From the NCBI GenBank assembly GCA_030220185.1, contig JASPKZ010007287.1:318501-382500 (forward strand): a stretch of 64,000 nt of DNA. Reading direction: 5' to 3'. A program made the position numbers and the translations under genes. The first letter of the stretch is position 1, and each line of letters opens with the position of its first letter. Of the stretch, positions 18,776 through 28,769 are shown piece by piece. The notes under the pieces were generated by a model, which did no database searches, was not told the DNA's origin, and saw only the letters and a program-made list of their open reading frames with translations. This stretch comes from Diploptera punctata. Lineage: Eukaryota > Arthropoda > Insecta > Blattodea > Blaberidae.

Positions 18776-20355
18776 TATCATTTATCTAAATGGTTATGTA
18801 ATGAATTTAATAAAATGAATGGATTTGAAAACTCTGCAATAGAAAACTCTTATGAATTGGTAAAGAAACTAGAAAACATACAACTACAATCTTCAGACAG
18901 ATTAGTTTCTTTTGATGATGTTGTTTCTTTATTTCCAAGCATTCCAAAAGACCAAACTATGGAAATTTTAGAGATTTGGTTGAACAATAATAAAATTGAA
19001 AAAGAAAAGATAGTCGAATACAAAACTTTAACTAAATTATGTATTGATAATATGTTTTTCACCTACAATGGAACATTCTATAAACAAAATTCAGAACATA
19101 AGAATTAAATGAATTGTGATTTCTTCTTACCTCATACTTCTATGCTTTTTAAACACAGCACTGCAGTATCAGTGGCCCATTGTCACTATCGTCAGCTGTT
19201 TTCATGACTCATGTCGTGAAAACAGCTGTGTTTAAGAAAACATAGAAGTATGAGGTAAGAAGAAATCACGATTCATTTAATTCTTATGAATTGAACCTCA
19301 TAATGTTTAAAAATTCCCAAAGTTAATATATAAAATTCAGGACTTTCGATGGGAAACCCGTTATCTCCATTCTTAGCCAATCTATTCGTGGGAAATTTTG
19401 AACACAAGATAATTAATGGACATCGTTTAATTTTCAAGTTCTGGTGCAGATATGTGGATGACATAATTATAATAGTTAATCATAAACAGATAGATGATGC
19501 ATTGAAATTATTGAACATTCAAAGTCAAACTATAAAGTTCGCTATGGGAAAGGAAATTAATAGAGAAATGCCATTTTTAGATCTCAACTTAAAAAGGAAT
19601 GAAGAAAATAAGATAGAATTTGGAATTTACAGAAAGAAGACACATATAGATAACTATATAAAAGCTACAGGTTTTAATCACATAGCTCACAAAGAAGCAG
19701 TTTTCAATAGTTTGACACATAGATTAGTGAACATACCCATGAACAAAGTAAATTATGAAAAAGAAAAAGAACACGTAATCAAAGTAGCCATGAAAAATGG
19801 TTTTGCAGTAAAAATGATACTCAAGAAAATTAACAAGTTCAAAAGACAAAAATTTATTAATCAAAGCACTCTTCTAAAAGTAAAAGAAGAAAATGTAAAA
19901 TTCAGAAAATTCACACATCATCCATTAAAACACCATAAGTTTCTAATTTTTTTTTAAAGATTTCAACATAAGCTTAGCACCCAAAAATTACTACAGCACC
20001 AGTAGATTGATTAGACCTAATAAAAATGAGAAAATAGAAGAAAACAAATCAGGGATTTATCAGATTAAATATGAAGAATGTGAGAGATTCTACATAGAAA
20101 AAACTAAGAGAAATTTGAAAACTAGAGTGAAAGAACATCTCATGAATGTCAACAAAGGGGAAGTGGCTGCCCATGCATGGTCTGAAAAACATCTTATCGA
20201 GAAAGAAGCTAAATTATTATTACATAGAAAAACCAAAAGAACTTAATGTTTGGGAAAAGATCTACATTCAAAAGAGCGAAAAGAAGAAATTGATGAACTT
20301 TGAAATTTCCGGTGAGAATGACCTGGTTTTATATGAGGTGAGTTTAAATTCTTAA
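18776..20355 (+). pseudogene. Penelope-like RT / GIY-YIG protein (plus), interrupted
   Basis: The first segment includes RT motif A (LVSFDDVVSLFPSIP) and ends at TYNGTFYKQNS, where the insertion lies. It resumes at LSMGNPLSPFLANLFVGNF (motif B), then RYVDDIIIIV (motif C), and stays open to about 19.96 kb. Frameshifts then separate it from the GIY-YIG remnant (SGIYQIKYEECERFYIEKTK, with G changed to E in the YIG motif) and WEKIYIQKSEKKKLMNFEI. Inactive. Confidence 0.85.
19095..19340. mobile_element. Inverted Penelope 3'-tail dimer inserted with 9-bp target duplication
   Basis: AAAATTCAG at 19086-19094 recurs at 19332-19340. Removing the insert restores continuous coding (FYKQNSG-LSMGNPLSP) in the host Penelope copy. 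The insert consists of two facing tails (CTTCTTACCTCATACTTCTATG ... CATAGAAGTATGAGGTAAGAAG) plus about 75 bases of outer tail. It carries no protein. Confidence 0.85.
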
Positions 20356-20360
20356 CTAAC

Positions 20361-20884
20361 AATAACTAAAAAAAAAGAACTTTTAATATTATACAATGTA
20401 TCTACTTCTTTACCCGTATGCCAAACTTTGAACACAAATAAAATTACTAATCTATTTCTTTTGCTGTATACACTTTTAAAATATAATCCTTTCCATGGAT
20501 TATCTAATGGTATCTCAAACTCCATTTTAACTTATCTGGTTTTTTTCCCTAATCTTTCATATATGGATGTGAGACCAGCAGTCGGCTGATGTGCCAAGGA
20601 GGAGGAGTGTAGAGCAATAAGGACTCCTTTATGATGAAAGATCATGAACTTATAAATACAAGAGTTTGTGTACTCTTAACCATTGGCATGAACCAATCTA
20701 TTTTACTGTTACCATATTTAGAGGCCCAGAAGCACTTCACATAATTTGGTGATTGACAAGTAAAAAAAAAAAAGACCAAGATTTGTATGTAATCCATAGT
20801 TTTTTGGGTCAGTAAGCTGATTGATGACAAAAATATTGTGTTAAATAATACTTAGACAATGCAAGTAATATAAACTACTCTCAA
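20361..20884. other. eIF6 intron, mostly unassigned
   Basis: A short SINE-tail resemblance occurs at about 20571-20600 (GGATGTGAGACCAGCAGTCGGCTG). No coding sequence was seen. Confidence 0.35.
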
Positions 20885-21130
20885 CATCCCTGTTGGCTTG
20901 TTTGGTTTCATGAAAGCTAGAATTGTTAAAATTGTTCAGACCATCTTCTGTGTGGGCATCCAACATTTCTCCTTCCATGCAGCTTATAATTTAGCAATAA
21001 TTTTGGAAATCTTTCTTCTGGCATTCTATCAACATGTTCTTTCCAGGTGTTCCTATATTTAATTATTTGATCTGTAAGTTTGAAAATATTTAGTTCCTTT
21101 CTTAAACTACTATATGTTACAAATTCTTTT
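20885..21130 (-). pseudogene. LINE reverse-transcriptase C-terminal fragment (minus)
   Basis: Reading leftward gives WKEHVDRMPEERFPKLLLNY followed by GRRNVGCPHRRWSEQF. This is the conserved C-terminal signature (HVxRMxxxRxPK...GRRxxGxPxxRW) of RTE-like insect LINEs. Upstream residues (KLTDQIIKYRNT) fit the same family. No RT core is present. Confidence 0.65.
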
Positions 21131-21512
21131 CATGGTCAATTTTGGTGTCTGATAAATAGGATCACTGAACATTTTTAAACATTTTTTCAAAAATCTTTCT
21201 ATGAGTACCACCTCAATACCTTTGGAACTTACTAAAAATATGAATCAGAAAAATTATTTCAAAGTTTATGGATCTTTTCTTGTTCTTCTGAAAGAATTTT
21301 TTATGAACATATCCTGCTGAAGCAATATGCGAATAAAAAGTGAACCATATTAACGCCATCTTTTGCTGAAAGTAAAACCCAAAGCATGGAAAGTGAAATA
21401 AGTTGGCATTAGACATACTCATGTACACATTCCATTATCCTAAGTATTATACTAATAAATTTTTATTTTAACTTAATGAAACTAATAATTTTGTTTTTGA
21501 TTTTGATTTCAG
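21131..21512 (+). other. eIF6 intron, no feature seen
   Basis: AT-rich sequence with no recognised repeat. It ends with the acceptor TTTTGATTTCAG at 21512. Confidence 0.4.
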
Positions 21513-21522
21513 CATGTCGTGA
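21513..21522 (+). CDS. eIF6: eIF6 terminal coding exon (10 coding bases)
   Basis: After a pyrimidine-rich TTTTGATTTCAG acceptor, the bases C ATG TCG TGA complete the codon split at 16968 (AG|C = Ser) and add Met-Ser-stop. The protein end is thus ...SLIESMS, the expected position and length for animal eIF6 (human ends SLIDSLT). The exon's coding part is only 10 bases and would be missed by ORF-based prediction. The intron before it is about 4.5 kb. Confidence 0.88.
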
Positions 21523-21624
21523 TGAACACATCAGTAGAATGTACAGTTGTTGTGGTATCAACTTGCCATATTCCAGTTTATAATTTGTTATAGACATTGA
21601 CTCATAATCCATATTGTTTTTTTT

Positions 21625-21950
21625 TTTGTAAACAAAATTTTATTTACAGTGTTTTCTGACAAGAAATTAAACTACTCTTAAAATAGATACCATCATATTC
21701 TACAGTCTAGATCCATCTTTCAGCAAGGTTTATTATCCCACATTGGTATCAGTCTGGTTTTTGATGGGAAGAATTTGTTGATACCCACTTCCACAACTTA
21801 AATATTTTTGAAATTTCATGCAAGAAATGGGCCATAGATCAAAACATATGGTAATCTGAATGCACAAGATCATGGCTATATGCTAGATGTGGTAGCAGTT
21901 TGATTCCTCCCAAATCCTGAATTTTTGTCATGGTTGTTCGTGCAGTATGG
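21625..21950 (-). pseudogene. Mariner-family transposase C-terminus (minus)
   Basis: With frameshifts, the minus strand reads HDLVHSDYHMF (third catalytic segment), a helical stretch, KPDWYQCGIINLAERWIQTV and EYDGIYF, followed by AATAAAATTTTGTTTAC. This is the standard C-terminal architecture of mariner transposases. It lies just downstream of the eIF6 stop codon, antisense, and may be part of the eIF6 3' UTR. Confidence 0.65.
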
Positions 21951-22010
21951 GTGTGGTTGGATTTGAAACAACGTCCCTTAACATTTCATTAACTTATTCC
22001 AATTGTTCAG

Positions 22011-22016
22011 AATAAA
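22011..22016 (+). terminator. Possible eIF6 polyadenylation signal
   Basis: AATAAA lies about 490 bases after the eIF6 stop; another AATAAA is at 22173-22178. There is no transcript evidence, and AATAAA is common in AT-rich DNA. Confidence 0.3.
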
Positions 22017-22533
22017 GATTCGTATCGACAGCACGTCCGTTTGGAATAACACCTTCAAAATTCCACTAGACACAACATTAATTAAAAACCAACATTACTT
22101 ATGAGACAATCTAATACCTAATTATTTTTTGTAACCCATGAATTTTCAGGTTCATAAAGATCCTTAAGCCTGAATAAAGAGACCTCTAAGCAAAATTTAC
22201 CGACATCAAGTCCTAGTAATATCTTAGTTGCCTGTTAGATGTCTCATTCGGTTGGTGTGTTGACTGCATGCCATCCATGACATCTACGAGCAAATAAGGT
22301 AACTAAAAAATTAACTTGGTCTCGTAACTCCTTGTAAAGGAGAGGCTATGGCTCGATAATGGGCTACGTCATTATAGATAGTAACAGATGACTTGATATT
22401 CTTATAGAATGCAAACTTTTTTCTTCATCATTTAGTCCTTAAAGGAGCAGTCATTAGCCTTATTATTATTTTTAAATGCTCTCAGATGAAAAAATTGATT
22501 CAGTTATTAGATTTTCTCCTCACTTATTAAAAC
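22017..22533. other. Intergenic, no feature seen
   Basis: No coding sequence or known repeat was recognised downstream of eIF6 before the SINE at 22.5 kb. Confidence 0.4.
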
Positions 22534-22852
22534 TTGGTGGTGGCTCTGTGGCACAAATGGTTAGACACTCACCGCTGGGTCCCGAGATCGAGTCTTGGTC
22601 ACTCCGTGTGGGTTTCATGGTGGACAAAATGGAGCTTGGGCAGGATCTTCTCAGGGGTTTCTCCTGTTTTCCTCTGCCACAAATTTAATTTCTCCATACT
22701 CATCCGTTTCATTTCATTCATCTGCCCCTGTGACGGTGTGTCAGGAGTGGTCGGCTGGAACCCTTGTAGTTCAGACTTCTATAAATATAGGTGCTTCATC
22801 TCATCTCATTCATCGTTCTACCCCCTGAGTTGGACACGAATTGAGGATATAT
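22534..22852 (+). mobile_element. tRNA-derived SINE (family C)
   Basis: The head GTGGCTCTGTGGCACAAATG, GTTAGACACTCACCGCTGGG and the B-box-like GAGATCGAGTCTTGG are followed by a body with CATACTCATCCGTTTCATTT, CCCCTGTGACGGTGTGTCAG and GGTCGGCTGGAACCC, ending in (AT)-rich sequence. A 5'-truncated copy is at 42.52-42.74 kb. Confidence 0.75.
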
Positions 22853-23399
22853 ATATTATTTAAACTTAAAGTGATTCATGTATTTTACTATGAATAATCT
22901 GTATTAAAATGAACTTTTAAGAAAATCTGGAAGATTAAATTCTTTATAAGCCATGTACTGCATATAAGGTCAGATTTTGTTGTTATATTCAGTTGGGTGA
23001 CAACATTTTGGATGATTATGATCTCCAAATGGATGAATGTGACCAAGTTCCCCAAGTTAAGGAAAAGACTAAAAATTCCCAATCAGAAAATTGATCAAAT
23101 AAGACCCATTGTGCAAAAACAGTATCAACAAGAGCAGTTTTTTCATTAAATGATTGTCACTTAGTTTGCCATGCTAGCTCAAGTGATTAGCATAACTGTT
23201 TCCTGACTTGCAGGTCCTGCTTTGATATCTAGCAGGATTGGAAATGTTGTAAAATTTTCAATCTCAGAGCTAGGAGGGGTAGAGATGTAAATTGTTAATT
23301 GCTAGATTGTGCAGATACCTGGATTTAATTTAAAACCTTCCACAATACATATATTGAGAAGGCATGTGGTACCGTTGATAGGGAGTCATCTGTTGGATA
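22853..23399. other. Intergenic with a weak tRNA-like segment
   Basis: About 23165-23240 (ATGCTAGCTCAAGTGATTAG ... CAGGTCCTGCTTTGATATC) resembles a decayed tRNA-like SINE head. The remainder is unassigned. Confidence 0.35.
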
Positions 23400-23761
23400 A
23401 CTAACTCAATGGCTCTATCGAAACCATAAGTTCAGGCCAGGTGAATATAAGCTCTCCATACATCCCTATCCTGATCTAATGTTTTCCAATCATCCCCTGT
23501 ATAATCTACTTCCCTCAAATCATGGATAATGTTATTCTCCCACCTCATTCGTGGTCTACCAACTGGTTGTTTTCCTTCTGGTTTTCCTACAAGAAGCTTC
23601 CATGCACATCTTTCATTTCCCATTTGTGTCACATGTCTTGCCTATCGCAGTCTATGAGACTTAACTGTTGTTATTATATCTGGCTTTCTATACATACCAT
23701 ATAGCTCACTATTATGTAGTTTTCTCCATTCACCTATCTGTTCATCTCTCTTTTGGCCCAT
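23400..23761 (-). mobile_element. RTE-type LINE (family a) 3' fragment with 14-bp target duplication
   Basis: TCATCTGTTGGATA at 23386-23399 is repeated at 23762-23775. The minus strand reads the C-terminus of the family-a LINE: QMGNERCAWKLLVGKPEGKQ, VGRPRMRWENNIIHDLREVD, then a diverged WRAYIHLA and the 3' tail TTGAGTTAGT. It is strongly 5'-truncated, as expected for target-primed reverse transcription. Confidence 0.88.
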
Positions 23762-23784
23762 TCATCTGTTGGATAGCGATATTA

Positions 23785-24000
23785 AGTTCTGTGATCCCCT
23801 TTGTGCTTTTTTGACAGGAGTAGGCTATATACCAATACTGAGTTTCACCCCTCTCCTAATCATCATCTTTTATACTACATACACTCCTCTCGGTACCCAA
23901 TACAAGTACATGTCTGTGTAAAGTGGTCTGCTAAAGTGGTACATAAATTGAAAATAGACCACAATGCCATCTATCTGTCTAGCATGAAACCCAAAGTATG
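23785..24000 (+). mobile_element. SINE-like repeat related to 25.2-25.6 kb
   Basis: Its reverse complement shares blocks with the minus-strand SINE at 25200-25615: GTGGTCTATTTTCAATTTAT versus GTGGTCTATTTGCAATGTAG, then CACTTTACACAGACATGTA and GGGGATCAC. The tRNA-like part is missing. Confidence 0.5.
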
Positions 24001-24540
24001 AAATGTGTGGTGAGTGGAATTGGAAAAAAAAAAAAATCACAACACAGATTGTCCTTAATAGAAGCTACGTAAACTAAAAATGGAAATTCCATATATTTCA
24101 CCCTTACATTCAAATGAGTAATTACTAGAAATCAAAATTTCAAGCATTTACTTTGGCTAAAATACAGGGAAATAAACACTTAAAATAGTATGATGATCTT
24201 GAAGAAGATCATAATGCAACTCCGGCCGTGAAAGTCTACGTCAATACTTAAAATAGTGATTTAAAATTTATGAAAATTGGCAACAAAATAATGAAAGTAA
24301 GTATTTAAAATTTTCAAAACCATGGCACTAATGTAATCATTAATAATTGGTTGTTTTATTTAGGCTACTTAGTATTATCATGCATCAAACTGAACAAAGA
24401 AGCACAACAAAATAAAAAACTTCTCTACTCTATTGGGATGTAAGAAGCAAAATGAGTTGAATGACCCCAAATGCAGCCATTAGAAAACAAAAACTTAATA
24501 TGTTTTTATTATTTATTTCATACATCTCAATGATGGATAA
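24001..24540. other. Intergenic, no feature seen
   Basis: AT-rich; no coding sequence or repeat boundary recognised. Confidence 0.4.
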
Positions 24541-24660
24541 TTATATTTGAAGAGAAAAATTAAATGCTCAGACTGGGGTTTGAACCCAGGACCTTTGGCT
24601 TTCTATGTCAATGCTATTCCCCTGAGCTACCTGATCACTCCAATCTAAATGCAAATTTTT
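24541..24660 (-). mobile_element. tRNA-like SINE segment (minus)
   Basis: The minus strand gives GATCAGGTAGCTCAGGGGAA (A-box-like) and GGTCCTGGGTTCAAACCCC (B-box-like), with intact spacing for a tRNA-like fold. The flanks match those of the pair near 25.8-25.97 kb (TATATTTGAAGAGAAA). The 5' and 3' halves do not form a good acceptor stem, so I call it SINE-derived. Confidence 0.6.
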
Positions 24661-25024
24661 TCTCTTATATACACTGTTAATTCCTGAGCACCAAATGCTA
24701 CGAAACTGTTGCTTTGATCTTGCAAATGGCAGCTTCTTTATTAAGAAGATCTTTTTTTTTTTATTGAGAATTTTACATTACACTATAAAGCCAGTATGGC
24801 CTCTTTTGATGTTTTTATTATTCATTTCATATATCTTACAACTTAATATACATCTGCTTCACATTTTAATATCTTAATTTATTTGGTTACATGCCACAAC
24901 AAGATTATTTCAAGTTCTCAACTGTCTTTACTCAGCCTCCTGATAGGCGGAACATTTTGGAAAAGGATTGTTCTATTTTCACTGATGTGTTTAGAGTATG
25001 TATATAAATGAATTGGAAAATATT
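24661..25024. other. Intergenic, no feature seen
   Basis: No recognisable gene or repeat boundary. Confidence 0.35.
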
Positions 25025-25190
25025 TTTACCTTTCACCTCATAAAACTCTGTGATTTTCACAGGACAGGTTTCTGAAGGCATCCCTTCTATCCTCGGCCAA
25101 AACAGTCAAGAGTTTTGACTAAGAATAAAAGGGATGCTTTCAGAAACCGGTCATATGAAAAGTGTGGAGTTTTATGAGGTGGAATGTAAA
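25025..25190. repeat. ~165-bp palindrome with Penelope-type tail ends
   Basis: CACCTCATAAAACTC at the left and GAGTTTTATGAGGTG at the right face each other. The arms continue through ACAGGTTTCTGAAGGCATCC and GGATGCTTTCAGAAACCGGT. The TATGAGGTG ends are those of Penelope-like tails here. Confidence 0.6.
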
Positions 25191-25199
25191 AATGTATGT

Positions 25200-25615
25200 G
25201 TGTTGTAATACCACCCACTGCACTTTTATGTGCTTTTGAGTTCCACACTGAGCAGATAGTTGGCATTAATGTGGTCTATTTGCAATGTAGACCACTTTAC
25301 ATAGATGTATTGTGTACAGGCAGGAGTGTAGGATGATTGTATATTTATGTGTTTGTGTAATGTAACAAGTGTTACATGAGGCATGATGATGAAGAGAAAG
25401 GAGAAAATGAAATGCAGAGCTGAGGGGATCACCAGGCTTGATGTCCCCACCCAACAAGCAAATTGCTATCAACTATCATCATATGGCTTCTCAACATATA
25501 TACTGTGGATAGGTTTGCATTTTAACACAGGAATGTGGTGTACAACCTAGTGATTGAATCCAGGTCCACTACTCAGGAAGCAGGCATGCTACCACCTGAG
25601 CCAGCACAGAAACTA
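25200..25615 (-). mobile_element. tRNA-derived SINE (minus)
   Basis: Read on the minus strand, a tRNA-like head (GTGCTGGCTCAGGTGGTAGC, B-box-like GACCTGGATTCAATC at about 25548-25562) is followed by a body ending near 25.2 kb. The body has GGGGACATCAAGCCTGGTGA and TCTACATTGCAAATAGACC. A related body in plus orientation is at 23.8-24.0 kb. Confidence 0.6.
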
Positions 25616-25774
25616 GATGTAAAAATATTTTCTGTATCATTTATATAAATTGTAAATTACCTCATAGTTTTACTTCCCATTATAATTTTTATTGATTAGA
25701 GTATACTTAAATCATGTTCTTGTGGATGAATCCATGTTAATAACAATAGAACTTCTACATTATATTTGAAGAGA

Positions 25775-25985
25775 AATATATATGGTCAGACTGGGTTTTT
25801 TTTCCAGGACATTTTGCTTTCTATGCAAATGCTGTACCAGCTGAGCTACCTGAGCACTCCAATCTAATATAATTTAGATGTAATTTGTAGTGCTCAGGTA
25901 GTTCAGTTGGTAGAGCATTCGCATAGAAAGTGAAAAGTCCTGGTTTCAAACCCCCAGTCTAAGCATATATTTTTCCAAGAATTAT
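25775..25985. repeat. Inverted pair of tRNA-like SINE heads
   Basis: A minus-oriented head (about 25788-25866, AGCTGAGCTACCTGAGCACTC) faces a plus-oriented head (about 25887-25966, GTGCTCAGGTAGTTCAGTTG and GGTTTCAAACCCCCAGTC). They are separated by about 20 bases and form a near-perfect hairpin. Same family as 24541-24660. Confidence 0.7.
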
Positions 25986-26339
25986 TTGAATCATGAATTC
26001 TTATTAATAAAACCTCATAATGTTAAAAATTCCAAAATTTATTATATTTAAAAAAATATTTCTCTCTTCAAATATAATTTATACTTCATTGAGATATGTT
26101 AAAATGGATAATAAAAACAGAATTTCTACAATCCAGATTATCATGAATGCATATTTAAACGTTGAGATTTGTATATTTTATCTTCTTTCCATTGATAAAT
26201 TGTAATATGTAAATAATAGCAGAAAATATCAATAACTCAAAAAAGGCATTAAACTTTCAAATAGGCAACAGAAGTCAAAGTAGGGAGGGGGATAGAAACT
26301 GGCCCTATCATTCCCAAATGTATTAAAACATATTTCTCT
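25986..26339. other. Intergenic with Penelope outer-tail remnant
   Basis: At 25990-26045, AATAAAACCTCATAATGTTA and AAAATTCCAAAATTTATTAT match the outer tail sequence of the Penelope family. Nothing else was seen. Confidence 0.4.
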
Positions 26340-26465
26340 TTTAACATATGATCAGAGTAATATTTAAATATCTCACCTCACAAATTTTGTACTTTTCACA
26401 TGAAAAAACACAAAATTTGTGAGAAGAGAGATTTAAATATTACTCTGATCATATGTTAAATGAAT
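26340..26465. repeat. ~120-bp palindrome
   Basis: ATATGATCAGAGTAATATTT at the left mirrors AAATATTACTCTGATCATAT at the right. The inner arms are CACAAATTTTGT / ACAAAATTTGTG around a TTTTCACATGAAAA centre. The TCTCACCTCACA end suggests Penelope tail origin. Confidence 0.7.
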
Positions 26466-26504
26466 ATTATCTCATAATTAATGAATGAGTTGGAGAAAAT
26501 GCTT

Positions 26505-26710
26505 TAACATCTCACCTCACAAAGTTGCGTGTCTTACCGGTTTCAAAAGTATAGTATTACTTCCATCTTCGTCGAAATTTCGTCGTTAACATTATCTTCT
26601 GAACTGCCATCTGGTGTAGATTTTACACACTTGGAGATTAAATTATTCTCGTCAGGGATATCAATATTCATTGCTTTATATTCGTTTATCTCATAATGTT
26701 TACCTCCCGA
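26505..26710 (-). mobile_element. Penelope-like C-terminal/tail fragment (minus)
   Basis: The minus strand reads MNIDIPDENNLISKCVKS then TPDGSSEDNVNDEIST, the same C-terminal layout (EIPGE..LI.K.....TPDGS) as the other Penelope copies. It is followed by a tail with TGTGAGGTGAGATG. It lacks RT and GIY-YIG. Confidence 0.6.
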
Positions 26711-26884
26711 CATTAATTGTAGATATGATTCTCTTTGTCTCTTCTATATAGCCACCCAGATAAAAAATAAAGGTATTTTGCCTAACTTCTGCAGTCTAGA
26801 AATTACATTCTTGTCGATGGTCATATTAACTAGACATAAGCATTTTATGGCTAATGCTCTGACAATGTGCTGAGTATGAGAATG

Positions 26885-27545
26885 GAATTGTATGTACATG
26901 TACAAAGAGCACTAGGAAAGTTTTACAATACAGGCATACTTTTCACAACCTCTCAAAATAACCTCCACCACACTCAATATACCCCTTCATACATCGAAAC
27001 CAATCACTAAACCATTGCTTCCACTTTTCTTCGACAGCTCTGTACACTTGTTGTTCCCAGAAGCACCTTTTCCGAAGGAAACACTTTCCTTTCATCTTTA
27101 GTTTAACTTATGGGAACAGTCGAATGCCATGAGGAGCAAGATCTGGACTGTGGGGAGGATCTTCAGGCAGCAAAGTTTCTATTTCTTCAAGAACTCCACA
27201 GTATCACTGGCCCTATGGGCAGGCGCATTATCATCCATGTGTCTAGCCTTGACCTTGGGGCGGAGTTTCTTCGCTGCTGCTATCATCTTTGGCTGGCATT
27301 CTTCTGTGTACCATTTCTCAGTGACTGTGTGTTGTTTTTGCAGTACAATCTGTTCCAAAATCCCCCTTGTGGTGAAGAAGATGGTTTTCATTCTCTTATT
27401 CACTGATCGTGATTTCCTCACTACCACTGGATGGCTGAAGGAGGAAGTGGAGTTCGACTCCTTCGGATCTGTTTTAATATACCCTAAGGTGGGGTTTTCT
27501 GCTCTGTGAGATACTGAAGGGAAGTTTCCCATCACCAGATGAGAA
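26885..27545 (-). pseudogene. Mariner-family transposase fragment (minus)
   Basis: A 118-residue open stretch contains HMDDNAPAHRASDTVEFLKK (second catalytic aspartate region). A frameshift near 27.18 kb leads to PPHSPDLAPHGIRLFP, where the third catalytic position is changed from the usual D to G. The C-terminus is VEEKWKQWFSDWFRCMKGYI and ECGGGYFERL. The N-terminal half with the first aspartate is missing. Dead element. Confidence 0.8.
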
Positions 27546-27974
27546 TAGTGATTGTATAACTATTTGTGTGGGAAAAAGCTGAAATCATGGTACAATTTAA
27601 AGTACCTTCTTTTTTCATTTATGTAATTTTGAAATGTACGGTCTGTGTTAGGTGTTTGGGCACTTTTATTTGTTCGTGTTGTGGACAGTGTTATGGCCGT
27701 TTTAATTGTGGCCTGGAAGTTAAGGACAGTGTTCTAATTGTTCTGTAGATTGAACAGAAAGTGTTGGCTTAACCCAATGGTTAAGCACGTTAGTGTATTT
27801 CTGCTAGTCTGTGATCATGTACACTTAGCAAAAAAAAAGAATGGGCCAAATCTTGATCTTGAATATTTGACGTTCTAATGTGTGATTCGCACGAATAAAC
27901 TAATTGCAGAGTAGAGCTACAATACGTTTCCTTTCTTCCTTTGAAGATCATTCTTTCAAGCACACAAGCCAGCG
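27546..27974. other. Intergenic, no feature seen
   Basis: A weak tRNA-like stretch at about 27765-27800 (TTGGCTTAACCCAATGGTTA) is not convincing. Nothing else was noted. Confidence 0.35.
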
Positions 27975-28065
27975 AACGCTTGGCTCAGTGCTTAGTGGCT
28001 TGATTCGTATGCAAGAGTCACAGGTTCGATTCCCGATGAGATTAAATTTTTTAATCATTAAAATG
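27975..28065 (+). mobile_element. tRNA-like SINE head
   Basis: TTGGCTCAGTGCTTAGTGGC (A-box-like) and the B box GGTTCGATTCCCGATG are spaced as in a tRNA promoter. There is no clear cloverleaf, so SINE-derived. Confidence 0.5.
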
Positions 28066-28769
28066 CTTTCTATTTTATTCTGTCTTTCTACTCTTAAATA
28101 AAAAACGAACCAACTACTATTATTATTATTATTACTAGTACTAAGAGCGGATGTGACCACCATGTTGGTGTATTTCGGAACTCAATTAGAAATTAATAAT
28201 TTAAAGTGCAACAGTATATTAAAAGGTGCAAATTAACATCAGTGCAGTGAATATTAATATAATGTGTTTTTAATAATAAATCATTATTTATCAAAGATAT
28301 TTATTTTGATTATGGAACATTACAACCGTTTGATCTACCATGGGTTTCCAGGGAGTCATCCCTGTGGTCCTCCATCAATCTACAATTTATAAACTATGGT
28401 GAACTCAGCAGTCAGAGAGACCCCTCCAATTTCTATTACTACTACTATTATTATTATTATTGCCCATCATCTCTATGGGCTATTATTAGGCTGGACTTGA
28501 CATATATAAACTAAATATTTTAATTGAAGGGTGATACTTTTTCTCACTAATAGATAATAAATAAATATATGAAACTGATTATCTTTTATTACATAAATTT
28601 ATAACATCAGTATTAAAATGTGGTACTGCGCACACAATTAAATTTATACTGGTAGCTAAATAGTGTTATAGAGTTTATGAAGGCAGGAATATTACTTAAT
28701 GAAATGTAAAGTAGACGTAGATTACATTGCAGGAATTAAATATTATAGTGTGAAAAAATCCATGTCCAA
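28066..28769. other. Intergenic with ATT microsatellites
   Basis: ATT runs occur near 28110-28135 and 28440-28463. The rest is unassigned AT-rich sequence. Confidence 0.4.

Larger units (their letters stand above)
18776..20360 (+). mobile_element. Penelope-like retroelement (plus), interrupted by a tail dimer
   Basis: Copy of the same family as 17318-18775, in the opposite direction and joined head to head. It begins inside the RT (HLSKWLCNEF) and runs to the tail TATATGAGGTGAG. A 246-bp inverted tail dimer is inserted at 19095-19340. Confidence 0.85.

Noticed and set aside
27110..27509. Plus-strand ORFs of 98 and 126 codons
   Set aside because: They are opposite-strand shadows of the mariner transposase fragment read on the minus strand.
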